Assembly: GCA_963749905.1 (NCBI GenBank)
Contig: CAVVOF010000004.1
Span: forward strand, 62,001-126,000
Direction of reading: 5' to 3'
Origin: UBA10649 sp963749905
Lineage (GTDB): Bacteria > Actinomycetota > Actinomycetes > S36-B12
DNA: 64,000 nt
The notes below the pieces were generated by a model. That model saw nothing but the letters and a program-made list of their open reading frames with translations. It did no database searches and was not told the DNA's origin. The position numbers and the translations under genes are program-made. Every line of letters starts with the position of its first letter. The first letter of the stretch is position 1. This document shows, in pieces, positions 25,613-36,686 of this stretch.

Positions 25613-25870
25613 CTACGCGTCAGCGACGCTGCTTGCGCGGGCCACGTAGTCGGCCAGTCCGCTCAGGCTGCGGACCTGCGGATAGTCCGTCTCGGGAATC
25701 TGCACTCCGGTCTCCTCGGCCACCCGCTCCACGAGTGTCTGGAAGTCGAGGGAGTCCAGATCCACCTCCCGTCGGAGGTCTCGCGTCTCGTCGATCGCCG
25801 TCATGTCCATGTCGGGCGCGATCTGCTCGAGCAGGGTCCTGATCAGGTCTCGGTAGTCCTGAGATGTCAT
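25613..25870 (-). CDS. Acyl carrier protein
   Basis: 85 residues. The phosphopantetheine site is VDLDSLDF with Ser40, and the fold pattern (helix, long loop, DSL helix, GVQIPE, short helix) is that of an ACP. It overlaps the E2 stop as ATGA and is transcribed with a 2-oxoacid dehydrogenase-type complex, which is unusual: these complexes hand acyl groups to CoA, not to an ACP. It is probably dedicated to this operon rather than to general fatty-acid synthesis. Confidence 0.88.
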   Translation of the reverse strand: MTSQDYRDLIRTLLEQIAPDMDMTAIDETRDLRREVDLDSLDFQTLVERVAEETGVQIPETDYPQVRSLSGLADYVARASSVADA

Positions 25871-27124
25871 GGCCTTCCTCCCACCAGCGACTCGGGGTCG
25901 TGCAGCAGTTCGTGGATCCGGGCCAGGAACAGGCCGCCGCGGTGGCCGTCGCTGACCCGGTGGTCGGCCGCCAGCGTGGCCGTCACCACCGGGCGCACGG
26001 CGAGCATCCCGTCGACAGCCACGGGCCGGTCGACGATCCGGCCGAAGCCGACCAGCGCCACCTGCGGCGGATAGATCACGCCCAGCACCGACTCAGCCCC
26101 CTGCTCGCCCAGGTTGGTCACCGTGATGGTGGATTCCGACATCTCCGAGGAGCGCAGGCGTCCGGACCTCGCCCGCGTGACCAGGTCCTTCATCGCGACC
26201 ATCAACGCATCGAGCGAGAGTCGATCGGCCTCGAGCAGCGCGGGAGCGATCAGACCGCCGCCCCGCAGGGCGATGGCCACGCCCAGGTTGACCTGGGGTG
26301 AGGGACGGTAGCCGCCATCCACGAAGAACCCGTTCATGTCCGGGAAGTCGGTGACCGCGCTGGCAGTCGCCTTGAGGAGGAGAGCCGCCGGCAGGATCCG
26401 CTCGTCGACCGGGCGGCCGGCGTTGCCGGCGGTCAGCCAGGCCAACGGATCGCGCAGGTCGATGTCCAGAGTCAGGTAGTAGTGCGGGATCTCCTTCTTC
26501 GAGCGGGCCATCAGGGCGGCGATGGCCTCGCGCATGGCTGCGGCGTGCATGCCTCTCGTGGCTGGCGCCGCCGCGGGTGCGGGAGTAGGCGCTGGCGGGC
26601 GCGGAGGGGTGGGGGCAGGTGCGGGTGCTCCGGCAGCCGCCGACTCGACGTCCGCCACGGAGATGACCCCGCCGTGACCGGTCACGGTCGACAGGTCGAT
26701 GCCCAGTTCGGCTGCTCGCCGACGCGCGAACGGCGACGCCGCCACATGCGCACCATGGTCGACTGGCGCAGCGGCCCCGGACCGTGGGGCGGTGGGCGTG
26801 GGTGGGCTCGGGCTCGGGCGTGGGCTCGCGGGCTCGGGCGTGGGCTGCGGGCGTGGGCGCGGGCTCGGGCTCGGGCTCGGCCACGCTGTCGGCATCCTCG
26901 AGGAGCGCCAGCGGTTCGCCCACCGGAACGGTCGTCCCCGGATCCACCAGCAGCTCGCGGATCCGACCGTCCTGGAACACCTCGATGTCGATTGCCGACT
27001 TGGAGGTGTCCACCACGGCCACGATGTCACCGCGATGGACGACATCACCGGGCTGCACCAGCCACTCCAGCAGCGTCCCCTCGGTCATGTCCGCGCCCAG
27101 GGAGGGCATGCGGAACTCAGCCAT
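25867..27124 (-). pseudogene. Lipoamide acyltransferase (E2), frameshifted in the linker
   Basis: The N-terminal lipoyl domain (MPSLGADMTEGTLLEWL, lipoyl Lys in DTSKSAIDIE) reads in one frame from ATG 27124. The E3-binding motif (ASPFARRRAAELGIDLSTVT) and the catalytic domain (TVTNLGEQGAESV, ending DHRVSDG) read in the next frame to 25867. The shift lies in the Pro/Glu/Ala linker at about 26780-26870, where codon phase appears to switch more than once within GAGCCC-type repeats. The net shift is +1 or -2. Slippage or sequencing error in low-complexity DNA is likely. The start overlaps the E1beta stop by eight bases. Confidence 0.85.
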
Positions 27125-28118
27125 TCCCGCCCACCGCCTTCCGCACGGCCGCGACCACGCGATCGACGCTGGGCAGAGCCGCCTCCTCGAGGTGCTTGGG
27201 ATACGGGATGGGCACCTCGACGCTGGCCACCCGACCGACCGGCGCGTCCAGGTCGTAGAAGCACTCCTCGGCGATCCGTGCCGCGACCTCGGCGGACAGC
27301 CCGAAGCTCCGCCAGGCCTCGTCGACGACGACCGCCCGATGGGTGCGGCTGACCGACGTCATGATCGTGGCGTCGTCGAGTGGCCGCAGGCTGCGCAGGT
27401 CGATGACTTCCGCCGACACGCCCTCCTCCGCCAGTGCGTCGGCAGCGGCCACGCAGAGGCGGACCGACCCGCCGTGGCTGACGAGGGTGATGTCGTTCCC
27501 GCTGCGTCGGATCGCGGCCGAGTCGAGGTCGACGGTCGGCGGCGGATCAGGCAGTTCGCCGCGCTCGTTGTAGAGCGAGCCGTGCTCGAAGATCACGACC
27601 GGATCGGGATCCGCCAGCGCGGGCGCCAGCATCGCGTAGGCATCCTCCACCGTCGCTGGCGCCAGCACCCGCAGGCCCGGGATATGCGCGAAGTAGCCCT
27701 CGAGGGAGTGGGAGTGCTGCGCCGCCAGCTGGCGGCCACCTCCCGTGGTCATGCGGATCACCAGAGGCACGTTGAACTGGCCTCCGCTCATGTGCAGGAG
27801 CGTGGCGGCGGAGTTGAGGATCTGGTCCAGCGCCAGCAGCGAGAAGTTGACCGTCATGATCTCGACGATCGGCCGCATCCCGCCCAGCGCGGCACCGATA
27901 CCCGCGCCGACGAAGCCCGACTCGGACAGTGGCGTGTCCCGGATGCGGTCCTCGCCGAACTCCTCGAGCAGCCCGAGACTCACGCCGAACCCGCCTCCGT
28001 ACCGACCGACGTCCTCGCCCATGAGGAACACCCGGTCGTCCCGGCGCATCTCGTCGCGCATCGCCTCGCGGATCGCCTCGCGGTAGGTGAGGGTGCGGAC
28101 GCCGGTGGTGGTCGTCAT
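27117..28118 (-). CDS. 2-oxoacid dehydrogenase E1 component, beta subunit
   Basis: 333 residues. Typical E1beta blocks: ALRDEM-like start (AIREAMRDEMRRDDRVFLMG), ESGFVGAGIGAAL, QIL(N)SAATL, HSLEGYFAHIPGL, and the C-terminal transketolase domain with EVIDLRSLRPLD. It pairs with E1alpha to decarboxylate pyruvate or a related 2-oxoacid (or acetoin) on thiamine diphosphate. The ATG at 28118 overlaps the E1alpha stop as ATGA; the frame is open upstream without homology. Confidence 0.9.
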   Translation of the reverse strand: MTTTTGVRTLTYREAIREAMRDEMRRDDRVFLMGEDVGRYGGGFGVSLGLLEEFGEDRIRDTPLSESGFVGAGIGAALGGMRPIVEIMTVNFSLLALDQILNSAATLLHMSGGQFNVPLVIRMTTGGGRQLAAQHSHSLEGYFAHIPGLRVLAPATVEDAYAMLAPALADPDPVVIFEHGSLYNERGELPDPPPTVDLDSAAIRRSGNDITLVSHGGSVRLCVAAADALAEEGVSAEVIDLRSLRPLDDATIMTSVSRTHRAVVVDEAWRSFGLSAEVAARIAEECFYDLDAPVGRVASVEVPIPYPKHLEEAALPSVDRVVAAVRKAVGGNG

Positions 28119-29076
28119 GACGCCACCCGCTCGCTGGTCACGTGCCGGGTCAGGCGGGCGACGTCCTCCCATGTGCCAGCCTCAGCGAACCTGACCGCGT
28201 CATCGACCTCGGCCATCACTTCCGCGTCGAGGGCGGTCAGCTCCTCCTCGCTGATCCCATGTGCGGTCTGGAGCCGTTCGCCCGCCAGCAGCAGCGGATC
28301 GCGTTCCTTCCAGTGCTCGATCTCGGCCTTGTCGCGATAGCGATCCGCGTCGTACATCGAGTGCGCGCGGAACCGATAGGTGCGCGCCTCCACGAAGACC
28401 GGACCACCGGAGTCGCGCACCAGGGCGACGGCCCGGAGGGCGGTCTCGGCCACCGCATCGACGTCCATGCCATCGCACGACCAGGCCGGCACCTCGTATG
28501 CCGCGGCCTTCACCGCCAGGTTGGTCTCGGACTCCGAGCGGGCCAGCGCCGTGCCCATCGCGTAGAGGTTGTTCTCGCACACGAACAGCACCGGAAGTCG
28601 CCAGAGTGCGGCGAGGTTGATGGACTCGTGGAACTCCCCCTCGGCCATGGCGCCCTCGCCGAAGAAGCAGGTCGTGACCCGATCGCGACCCTGCAGGCGG
28701 TCCGCCAAGGCCAGTCCCACCGCGAGTGGCAGGCCCCCGGCGACGATCGCGTTGCCGCCGTAGAAGCGATGATCGGCGCTGAACAGGTGCATGGATCCGC
28801 CTCGCCCTCGGCTGACCCCCTCGACCCGGCCGTACATCTCCGCCATGACCGCCCGCATGTCCATGCCGCGGGCCAACGCGTGGCCATGGTCCCGATAGGT
28901 GGTGACGAGGGCGTCGTCTGCATCCAGTTCGCCGATGAACCCGACGGCCACCGCCTCCTCGCCGATGTACAGGTGCACGAAGCCGCGAATCCGCTCGGCG
29001 GAGTAGAGCTCGGCGCAGCGCTCCTCGAAGCGGCGGATCCTGAGCATCTGCCGATAGCGCTCGAGCAGGTCGGCGG

Positions 29077-29080
<4 letters not shown>
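28115..29080 (-). CDS. 2-oxoacid dehydrogenase E1 component, alpha subunit
   Basis: 321 residues. The thiamine-diphosphate motif is GEGAMAEGEFHESINLA followed by ENNLYAMGT, and RGRGGSMHLF carries the phosphorylation-loop-like Ser region common to PdhA and AcoA. Pyruvate or acetoin dehydrogenase E1alpha is the best reading, since these short two-subunit E1 enzymes group together. The GTG start overlaps the synthetase stop as GTGA. No lipoamide dehydrogenase (E3) gene accompanies the set. Confidence 0.9.
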
Positions 29081-30834
<1,754 letters not shown>

Positions 30835-30920
30835 GCCGGTCCCCAGCTCTTTCGAACCAGTCCAGCACTGCGGCCGCGCCGCAGGAAGGGACGGAGGTCC
30901 CGACGATCATGCGTCGAGGG

Positions 30921-31148
30921 TCACCCGCCGGTTGCGGCCTCTCCCGGCGGCGGGATGATCGCCCGCGACTCGCGCCTGCGATTGCGGCGGTGGAAGAGGT
31001 CGCTGACGTAGATCCGAGGCAGCATCTTGGCGATCGCCAGCGTGACGTACATCAAGGTGTTGATGGCGACGAAGGTGGCCAGGACGAGGAAGAACTCCGA
31101 CTCCAGGACCGACTGCGGCAGCAGGATGCCGGCCCGCAGGGCGCTCAT
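30921..31148 (-). CDS. Small membrane partner of the GT2 glycosyltransferase (75 aa)
   Basis: One or two hydrophobic segments (about 17-42) and a basic C-terminal tail, FHRRNRRRESR, suggest a single-pass protein with a cytoplasmic tail. The ATG overlaps the glycosyltransferase stop as ATGA, so it is translationally coupled to it. The family is not recognised; an accessory subunit for polymer synthesis or export is inference. Confidence 0.65.
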   Translation of the reverse strand: MSALRAGILLPQSVLESEFFLVLATFVAINTLMYVTLAIAKMLPRIYVSDLFHRRNRRRESRAIIPPPGEAATGG

Positions 31149-32581
31149 CGGGCCGTCTCCTGTGCCGGTGCCGTGGACTCTCGAGGCACATAGCCCCACC
31201 GGGCCGGGCGGCCGAAGGTGATGCGCGTCAGGCCCACGACGAACACGAGGCTGAGGAACATGTCGTAGACGAGCTCGGGCACGAGCAGCGCGGCCAGGAT
31301 CCGCGGCCACCAGCCTGCGCGCCAGACGGTGACGATCCGTTCGAGCACGAAGATCGCTCCGATGCCCAGCCAGAACGGGAACCAGACCCACGTGTCCACC
31401 GCGAGGATCATCAGCAGCATCATCAGCATGAAGCTGTAGAGGGCGATCGTCCCGTAGCCGATGCCGATCTGCTGCCCCCAGTAGCGCGCGGTGGCCGGGG
31501 TGAGTCCGTAGGCACCGATGTTCTCCACTGCGCCCCGTTGCCAGCGCATCCGCTGCCTCCACAACGCCTGCCACGTCGGCATCAACTCGGTGACGACCGT
31601 GCACCTGGCCGGCGACACCATCACCGCACCGAGTGACTTGAGAGCGATGGTCAGCTCGTTGTCCTCGGTCAGCGCCGAGGTGTCGTACACGTCCCCCGGG
31701 CGACCCGGCACGGTCACGCCGCGGGCGTCGGCCACGGCGCGCAGCGCGGTCGGCCGGAAGATCGACGACGTGCCGGTCAGGACGAAGACCCGGCCGCGGC
31801 GCCGCTTGATGGTCCGGGAGTAGCGGATGTACTCGTTGCGCTGGAACTGGCCCAGCATCCCGAAGCCGTCCTCGCCGTAGAAGATCCCGCCGACCGCCAT
31901 GAGGGCGCGATCGCCGGCGAACCGCTCGACGGCGGCCGTGATGAACCCCTGGTCGAGCGTGGTGTCCGCGTCCATCACCATCACGACGTCGTTGTGGCGC
32001 AGGCCCGGCAGCAGGTGACGCAGTACCTGGTTGAGGGCACCGGCCTTCTTCTCGGTGTTGTCACGTGTCTCGAAGACCTCGAGGTCGAACCCGCGCGCGA
32101 TCTCGACCGTCCGGTCGGTGCAGTTGTCGGCGACCACGATCACCCGATCCGGACGGCGGTCCTGTGCGAGCAGTGCCGTGATGGTCTCGGCGAGGATGGC
32201 TTCCTCGTCGTGCGCGGGGATGAGCACCGTCACGGTCAGCGGTCCGGCGTACTCCCGCGTGCTCGCCATCTGCACGACGGGCGACAGCGGCGTCTCATGG
32301 GCGTCCGGCGAACGGCGCGCGCGCCGGGTGGCGAGTCGCTCCACGAGCGCCACCGCAGCGACCGCCAGGATCGCGATCGAGACGGCGGCCCAGAAGAACC
32401 GCGCGGGTGGGCGCTCCTGCGCGTAGAAGATGTCCCAGCCGCGGAACACCGCCTCTTGAACGGGCGGCACCGGATTGACCGGCTGGTCGGCACCGATGGT
32501 GACCCAGAGCAGCACCGCGGCACCGATGGACGTCACGGCGATCACCACGCCGATGATCCGTGCCAGCCAGCGGGTCTCCAC
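31145..32581 (-). CDS. Processive family-2 glycosyltransferase, membrane bound
   Basis: 478 residues. Membrane helices lie at about 8-28 and 61-81 and three to five more after residue 360. The GT2 domain (about 115-330) has VTVLIPAHDEE, the DxD-type MDADT, TEDNE, and the processive motif QRMRWQRG (QxxRW). It resembles PgaC/NodC/cellulose-synthase-like enzymes that build a beta-linked extracellular polysaccharide. The product is unknown; no deacetylase or export gene is adjacent apart from small membrane proteins. It starts at GTG. Confidence 0.87.
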   Translation of the reverse strand: METRWLARIIGVVIAVTSIGAAVLLWVTIGADQPVNPVPPVQEAVFRGWDIFYAQERPPARFFWAAVSIAILAVAAVALVERLATRRARRSPDAHETPLSPVVQMASTREYAGPLTVTVLIPAHDEEAILAETITALLAQDRRPDRVIVVADNCTDRTVEIARGFDLEVFETRDNTEKKAGALNQVLRHLLPGLRHNDVVMVMDADTTLDQGFITAAVERFAGDRALMAVGGIFYGEDGFGMLGQFQRNEYIRYSRTIKRRRGRVFVLTGTSSIFRPTALRAVADARGVTVPGRPGDVYDTSALTEDNELTIALKSLGAVMVSPARCTVVTELMPTWQALWRQRMRWQRGAVENIGAYGLTPATARYWGQQIGIGYGTIALYSFMLMMLLMILAVDTWVWFPFWLGIGAIFVLERIVTVWRAGWWPRILAALLVPELVYDMFLSLVFVVGLTRITFGRPARWGYVPRESTAPAQETAR

Positions 32582-32634
32582 GGTCCCTTCCTACACGGTC
32601 GGAGGCCGATCGAACGTGAGGTGGCGGCTGATGC

Positions 32635-33051
32635 TCAGGCGGTGCGCCGCAGCCACCAGAGGCCGACCACCGGCAGGATCAGCGGAATGAACAGGTAGCC
32701 GCTGCCGAACGTCGACCACACGGAGGCAGCGGGGAACTCCGAGGGCACGACGAGGCTCAGGACGCCCACGGTGAGCACCCCGACGAGCTCGATGGTGATG
32801 GCGATCGTGGCCACGCGGCGGGAGGTGCGGTCGCCGCGGGCCAGCGCGACCGTCGCGACGATGTAGATCAGGGCCGCCGCGGCCGAGAGGAGGTACGCCA
32901 CGGGTGCCTCGTCGTATCTCGTGACGATCTGCACCAGCGAGCGAGCCGTGGCCGCGAGCGCGAACACCGCGTAGACGACTACAAGGACGCGACCGAAGCC
33001 ACGACCCGTCGGCCGCGGTGCGCCTGTCTCGGCGGTCACGTCGTCAGGCAC
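32635..33051 (-). CDS. Four-helix membrane protein (138 aa)
   Basis: Helices at about 20-42, 50-70, 82-103 and 112-133; no catalytic motif. It resembles a conserved actinobacterial integral membrane family of unknown function. Its GTG start overlaps the stop of the preceding gene by eight bases, and the GT2 gene follows after 53 bases, so all are probably one transcript. Confidence 0.7.
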   Translation of the reverse strand: MPDDVTAETGAPRPTGRGFGRVLVVVYAVFALAATARSLVQIVTRYDEAPVAYLLSAAAALIYIVATVALARGDRTSRRVATIAITIELVGVLTVGVLSLVVPSEFPAASVWSTFGSGYLFIPLILPVVGLWWLRRTA

Positions 33052-33409
33052 TGGTGCCCGCCCAGACCTGCTGCACTCGGACCACCATCACGGGGATGAC
33101 GAGCAGGACCACGAGCAGCACCCCTGCCGCGGCGCGGGACTTCTCCTCGCGCACCCACCAGCCGGCCAGGGGGATCAGCGCCACCATCCCGAGCAGGTAG
33201 AGCAGGAACTCCAGCCGGGCCAACTGGCGGTCGGTGCCGAGGAGCTGCAGCACTCCGTCCACCAGGAAGGCGATCACGAGCAGTTCGACGATGCCCAGGG
33301 CCACCCACAGCGGGCGGTCGGGAGGTCGATTGAGGATCAGCAGCACGATCGTCCAGCCACCCACGGCCAACGACGCGACGATGAGGATGGTGGAGAGCAG
33401 CCCGGTCAC
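33044..33409 (-). CDS. Four-helix membrane protein (121 aa)
   Basis: Hydrophobic segments at about 4-26, 34-57, 66-84 and 91-111, separated by short loops. No motif is recognised. It starts at GTG 40 bases after the SIMPL gene and is coupled to the 138-aa gene. These paired small membrane proteins may form one unit. Confidence 0.65.
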   Translation of the reverse strand: MTGLLSTILIVASLAVGGWTIVLLILNRPPDRPLWVALGIVELLVIAFLVDGVLQLLGTDRQLARLEFLLYLLGMVALIPLAGWWVREEKSRAAAGVLLVVLLVIPVMVVRVQQVWAGTSA

Positions 33410-33449
33410 GGCGGCATCCTGCCATCCGCCGACCCCACGCCGGGAGCGG

Positions 33450-34193
33450 CTACTCGATGCCCCACGAGATATCGAGCGTCACGCTGATCTGCGTGGTGCC
33501 GGGCTCGATCGGCGTCGGCACCTTCTCCGCCGACACCGCCGCGTCCTCGGCGTACGCGATCGGCGGCGGTCCCACCGTCGAGGTGGACTCCGACACGGAC
33601 ACGACCTCACCCAGGGTGAAGCCGAGCAGTTCGGCGTACTGCTGAGCCTGAGCCTCCGCGATGTCGACCGCCTGGGCCCGCGCCACCTTGGCCGCCGCCG
33701 TGGGATCGGTCACGAACGTGCTGAAGGAGTCCACCCGCACGGCGTTGCCACCGGCGGCGACGACAGCGTCGAGCGTCGCACCGGCCGTCGCGAGGTCCCG
33801 CAGGGTCACTTCGATGGTCTGACTGGCTCGGTAGCCCACCAGTTGCTGGCCCGCGTCCGTGTAGTTGTACTGAGGAGCGACGGACACCCCCTGCGTGGCG
33901 ACGTCGGCATCGGCCACCCCGGCAGCACTGACGGCGTCCAGGACAGCTGTGGCGGCCACGGCGGCATCCGACTGCGCCTGCTGGGCGGAAGCCGGATCCG
34001 TCACCTCGACGGTCAGCGAGGCCCGCGCGGCGTCGGGGACCGCGTCCGCCTGGCCGGTTGCGGAGACCCGCACGGTCCGGGACTGGTCGGCCGACTGATT
34101 GACGACCGTGCTCGGCGAGCAGGCAGCGAGCACGAGCACGGCAGCCGCCGCACCCAGGGCCGTCATCGAGCGCCGGCGGATCACGGCGGTCAC
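33450..34193 (-). CDS. SIMPL-domain (DUF541) lipoprotein
   Basis: 247 residues. A basic start (VTAVIRRRS) and a hydrophobic stretch end in the lipobox VLAAC, so it is a membrane-anchored lipoprotein. The rest is a SIMPL domain, with VRVSATGQADAVPDAARASL and the closing ISVTLDISW. SIMPL proteins are associated with envelope or oxidative stress but have no settled activity. The GTG at 34193 overlaps the DsbA-like stop as GTGA; an ATG at 34166 would give a shorter signal. Confidence 0.83.
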   Translation of the reverse strand: MTAVIRRRSMTALGAAAAVLVLAACSPSTVVNQSADQSRTVRVSATGQADAVPDAARASLTVEVTDPASAQQAQSDAAVAATAVLDAVSAAGVADADVATQGVSVAPQYNYTDAGQQLVGYRASQTIEVTLRDLATAGATLDAVVAAGGNAVRVDSFSTFVTDPTAAAKVARAQAVDIAEAQAQQYAELLGFTLGEVVSVSESTSTVGPPPIAYAEDAAVSAEKVPTPIEPGTTQISVTLDISWGIE

Positions 34194-35131
34194 GACTCGC
34201 TGCCCAGGGTCAGCAGCTCCGTGTCGGTGAACGGGTTGTCGACGGTGCGGCCGTTGACGAGGACGGTGGGCGTCCCGCCGACGCCGCGGCCGAAGCCGGC
34301 CTGCGTGGTCGCGGCCACGAACGGCACATGGGTCTCCGCGGCGATGCACTCGGCTGCCGCGGCTGAGGCGCCCGCCTGGCCTGCCAGCGTCGTCAACTGC
34401 TCCGCCGAGAACTGGCTGGGCGGCTCGCTCGGGTCGGCGGCCTGGAACACCAGGGCGTTGAATGCGGTGAAGGCGGGGACGCCGTCCGACTCGAGGACGC
34501 ACGCCGCGGCGCTGGCGGCCCGTGCGGACGCACCCGCCGGCGACAGGTCCGGGCTGGCCTCGCCGAGGAAGGCGAGGTTGTACTGCTTCACCAGCAGTCC
34601 CGACCCGGGCTGCTGGGCCCGCTCGGCGAGCACCGAGCCGATCTCGGCCTCCCACTTCTGGCAGAACGGGCACTGGTAGTCGACGTACACCTCGACCACG
34701 TCGGCCGCGTCCGCGTCGCCGATGAGGATGGCGCCCGTGCGATCAGCGCCGGCAGGCGTGACCACGTCGGCCACCAGCTCCGGTGAGGCGCCGAGCTGAG
34801 GCGTGCCCTGCTGCTGGGTCTGCTCCTGGGCCTGCGGCTGCTGGGCCTGCGGCTGCTGGGAGGTGGCCTGCTGTTGGGCGGCCTGATCACTCAGTGCCGA
34901 CACCTGCGCGGACAGGTCGTCGAGCTGCGCCTTCGTCGACGTGAGGGCCACGCCCAGGGCCACCGCGATCACCACGAGCATGGCGATGCTCGCGATCACC
35001 AGGTAGCGCACCACGCTCACCTGCGAGCGCAGACTGGCCATGCCGGGGTTGGCACTGCCCTGGCTCGGCTGGGGGGACTGGGGGTAGCCGACGACGGTGG
35101 TCGGCTGGCCCGGCTGTGGCGCTTCGGTCAT
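34190..35131 (-). CDS. DsbA-like thioredoxin-fold protein, membrane anchored
   Basis: 313 residues. One helix (about 43-64) anchors the protein, followed by a coiled-coil-like stretch and a Gln-rich linker (about 86-110, repeats of QPQAQ). The extracytoplasmic thioredoxin fold has CPFC (Cys154, Cys157) and the cis-Pro in GGTPTVLVN. It should oxidise or isomerise disulfides of exported proteins, perhaps with the DsbB at 62192. TACTGT lies seven bases before the ATG at 35131, a leaderless start, which favours it over the ATG at 35137. Confidence 0.85.
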   Translation of the reverse strand: MTEAPQPGQPTTVVGYPQSPQPSQGSANPGMASLRSQVSVVRYLVIASIAMLVVIAVALGVALTSTKAQLDDLSAQVSALSDQAAQQQATSQQPQAQQPQAQEQTQQQGTPQLGASPELVADVVTPAGADRTGAILIGDADAADVVEVYVDYQCPFCQKWEAEIGSVLAERAQQPGSGLLVKQYNLAFLGEASPDLSPAGASARAASAAACVLESDGVPAFTAFNALVFQAADPSEPPSQFSAEQLTTLAGQAGASAAAAECIAAETHVPFVAATTQAGFGRGVGGTPTVLVNGRTVDNPFTDTELLTLGSES

Positions 35132-35181
35132 GTGCATCACAGTACGCAACGCGCCGCGTCGGCGCCGCTGGCGGCTCGTCG

Positions 35182-36489
35182 TCAGGCGGGTCCGGTGGCA
35201 CCCTGTGGCTCGGTCGGCGTCGTCCCTTCGATGGACCGCACGCCGAGACGGCGGTCGGCGACGATGCGCACGATCAGACCGATGATGGCGCCGAAGATGG
35301 CGAACGGCGCGACGGCAGACGCGGCACCGCCGATGAGCAGGGCGCCGAGCAGGGCCGACGTGCCAGGGGCCTTGATCATCGCGGCGCTGGCGGCAGCGAT
35401 GCCGGCCGCAGCGAGGGGCGAGACCGAGACCGAGGGGAGCAGGAGGGCGACGAGGACGCCGACGCCCACGCCGAGGTAGGTGGCGGGGAAGATCGGGCCG
35501 CCGCGGAAGCCGCCGCCCAGGGCGGCCGCATAGGCGACCGCCTTGGTGAGGACGATCACGACGACGAGGCCGGCAGAGGTCTCTGCGACAAGGTCGCCCA
35601 TCGCCGCCTGGCCACTGAACAGGATCAGGTGGGGATCCACTCCGAAGCCGACCTGAGCGATCAGCAGCATGACGATGGTGACACCCGCCGCCGCGTAGAG
35701 CATGGGCACAGCGCGCGTCGCGGCCACCCTGTCGAGGGCGACCGCGCTCTCCCGCACGACGACGATGACCACGGCCGCGACCAGGGCGACCAGCAGTCCC
35801 GCCAGCAGGTCCTGCGGCTCGATCACGTCGTACGCCGGCACCCCTGGCACCGCGAGTGGGTGTACGCCGAACCCGGACAGGCTGCCGATGCCGACCTGCG
35901 TCAGGTAGCCCGCTGCCAGGGCGGTGAGGACGGCGGGCATCAGCATCGCCGGGATCAGTCCGAAGACCGCGAACTCGAGCATGAGGAATCCGGAGACGAA
36001 CGGATTGCCGAAGATCGAGCCGATCGCCGCCACTCCGCCGAGCACCATGGCGGCCTGGCGGACCTTGAGATCCGATCCTCGGGTCAGCAGCGCGCCGATC
36101 GTGGTGCCGAGCACGATCAGCGGCGCCTCGGGGCCGAGCACGAAGCCGAAGCACAGCGTGCCGAGGGCTGCCAGCAGGACGGACGGCACGATGCGGAGCG
36201 GATCGTCGAAGTGGAAGCCGGTGAGCGGGCCCTGGCCGGTGGCGCCGGGCAGCCGGCGGGCGAGCGCAACCACCGTCGCGCCGGCCAGCAGGATCACGGC
36301 TGCCAGCCACCACGGCGCCTGGTCCAGGCCCATCGCGGCGGGCAGGTCCTCGTAGAGGAGGTTCTCGCCGACGTGGATGAGCTCGAGGAAGACCGCGGCT
36401 CCAGCGGCGGCCACGATGCCGACGATCAGGGCCAGGACGAGGACCCGGCCCATGGCGGTGGGGTCGGGCTGCGTCGGTGTGCTGGTCAT
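35182..36489 (-). CDS. ClC-family chloride channel or antiporter
   Basis: 435 residues with about ten membrane segments. The ClC ion-pathway motifs are recognisable: GPEAPLIVLG (GxEGP type, with Ala for Gly) and GGGFRGGPIFPATYLG. The gating Glu of GPEAP is kept, which favours exchange, but the subtype cannot be decided. GGAGG lies six bases before the ATG at 36489. The frame is open upstream through the hairpin at 36531-36599, which is not coding. It diverges from the aldolase gene. Confidence 0.85.
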   Translation of the reverse strand: MTSTPTQPDPTAMGRVLVLALIVGIVAAAGAAVFLELIHVGENLLYEDLPAAMGLDQAPWWLAAVILLAGATVVALARRLPGATGQGPLTGFHFDDPLRIVPSVLLAALGTLCFGFVLGPEAPLIVLGTTIGALLTRGSDLKVRQAAMVLGGVAAIGSIFGNPFVSGFLMLEFAVFGLIPAMLMPAVLTALAAGYLTQVGIGSLSGFGVHPLAVPGVPAYDVIEPQDLLAGLLVALVAAVVIVVVRESAVALDRVAATRAVPMLYAAAGVTIVMLLIAQVGFGVDPHLILFSGQAAMGDLVAETSAGLVVVIVLTKAVAYAAALGGGFRGGPIFPATYLGVGVGVLVALLLPSVSVSPLAAAGIAAASAAMIKAPGTSALLGALLIGGAASAVAPFAIFGAIIGLIVRIVADRRLGVRSIEGTTPTEPQGATGPA

Positions 36490-36530
36490 TCGGCCTCCGC
36501 GTGTCGGTGCCCGAACGCTATCGGGCCTCT

Positions 36531-36599
36531 CCCCGTCGGTCTTGAGGTTGGTGGCGCGAAACTGGCGTTTCGCGACCACCAACCTCAAGACCGACGGGG
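36531..36599. repeat. Long near-perfect inverted repeat
   Basis: Arms of 32 and 33 bases, from CCCCGTCGGTCTTGAGGTTG to its reverse complement, are identical except for one extra base, with loop TGGC. It lies between two divergent genes (ClC and aldolase), so it is not an ordinary terminator. Only one copy of this sequence is in the window. It may be a REP-like mobile palindrome or a remnant. Confidence 0.8.
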
Positions 36600-36686
36600 G
36601 GTTCGGGGCGGGGGGCGGAGTACGGTAGGAGTGGTCGAGGGTCCGTGGGAATCCGTCCCCGGACGGCCACCCACGGAGGGTCGGAC

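Noticed and set aside
25867..27048. The minus-strand frame beginning at 27048 as a separate E2 gene.
   Set aside because: Its first residues are an out-of-frame reading of the lipoyl domain; the real start is at 27124 and the two frames belong to one gene.
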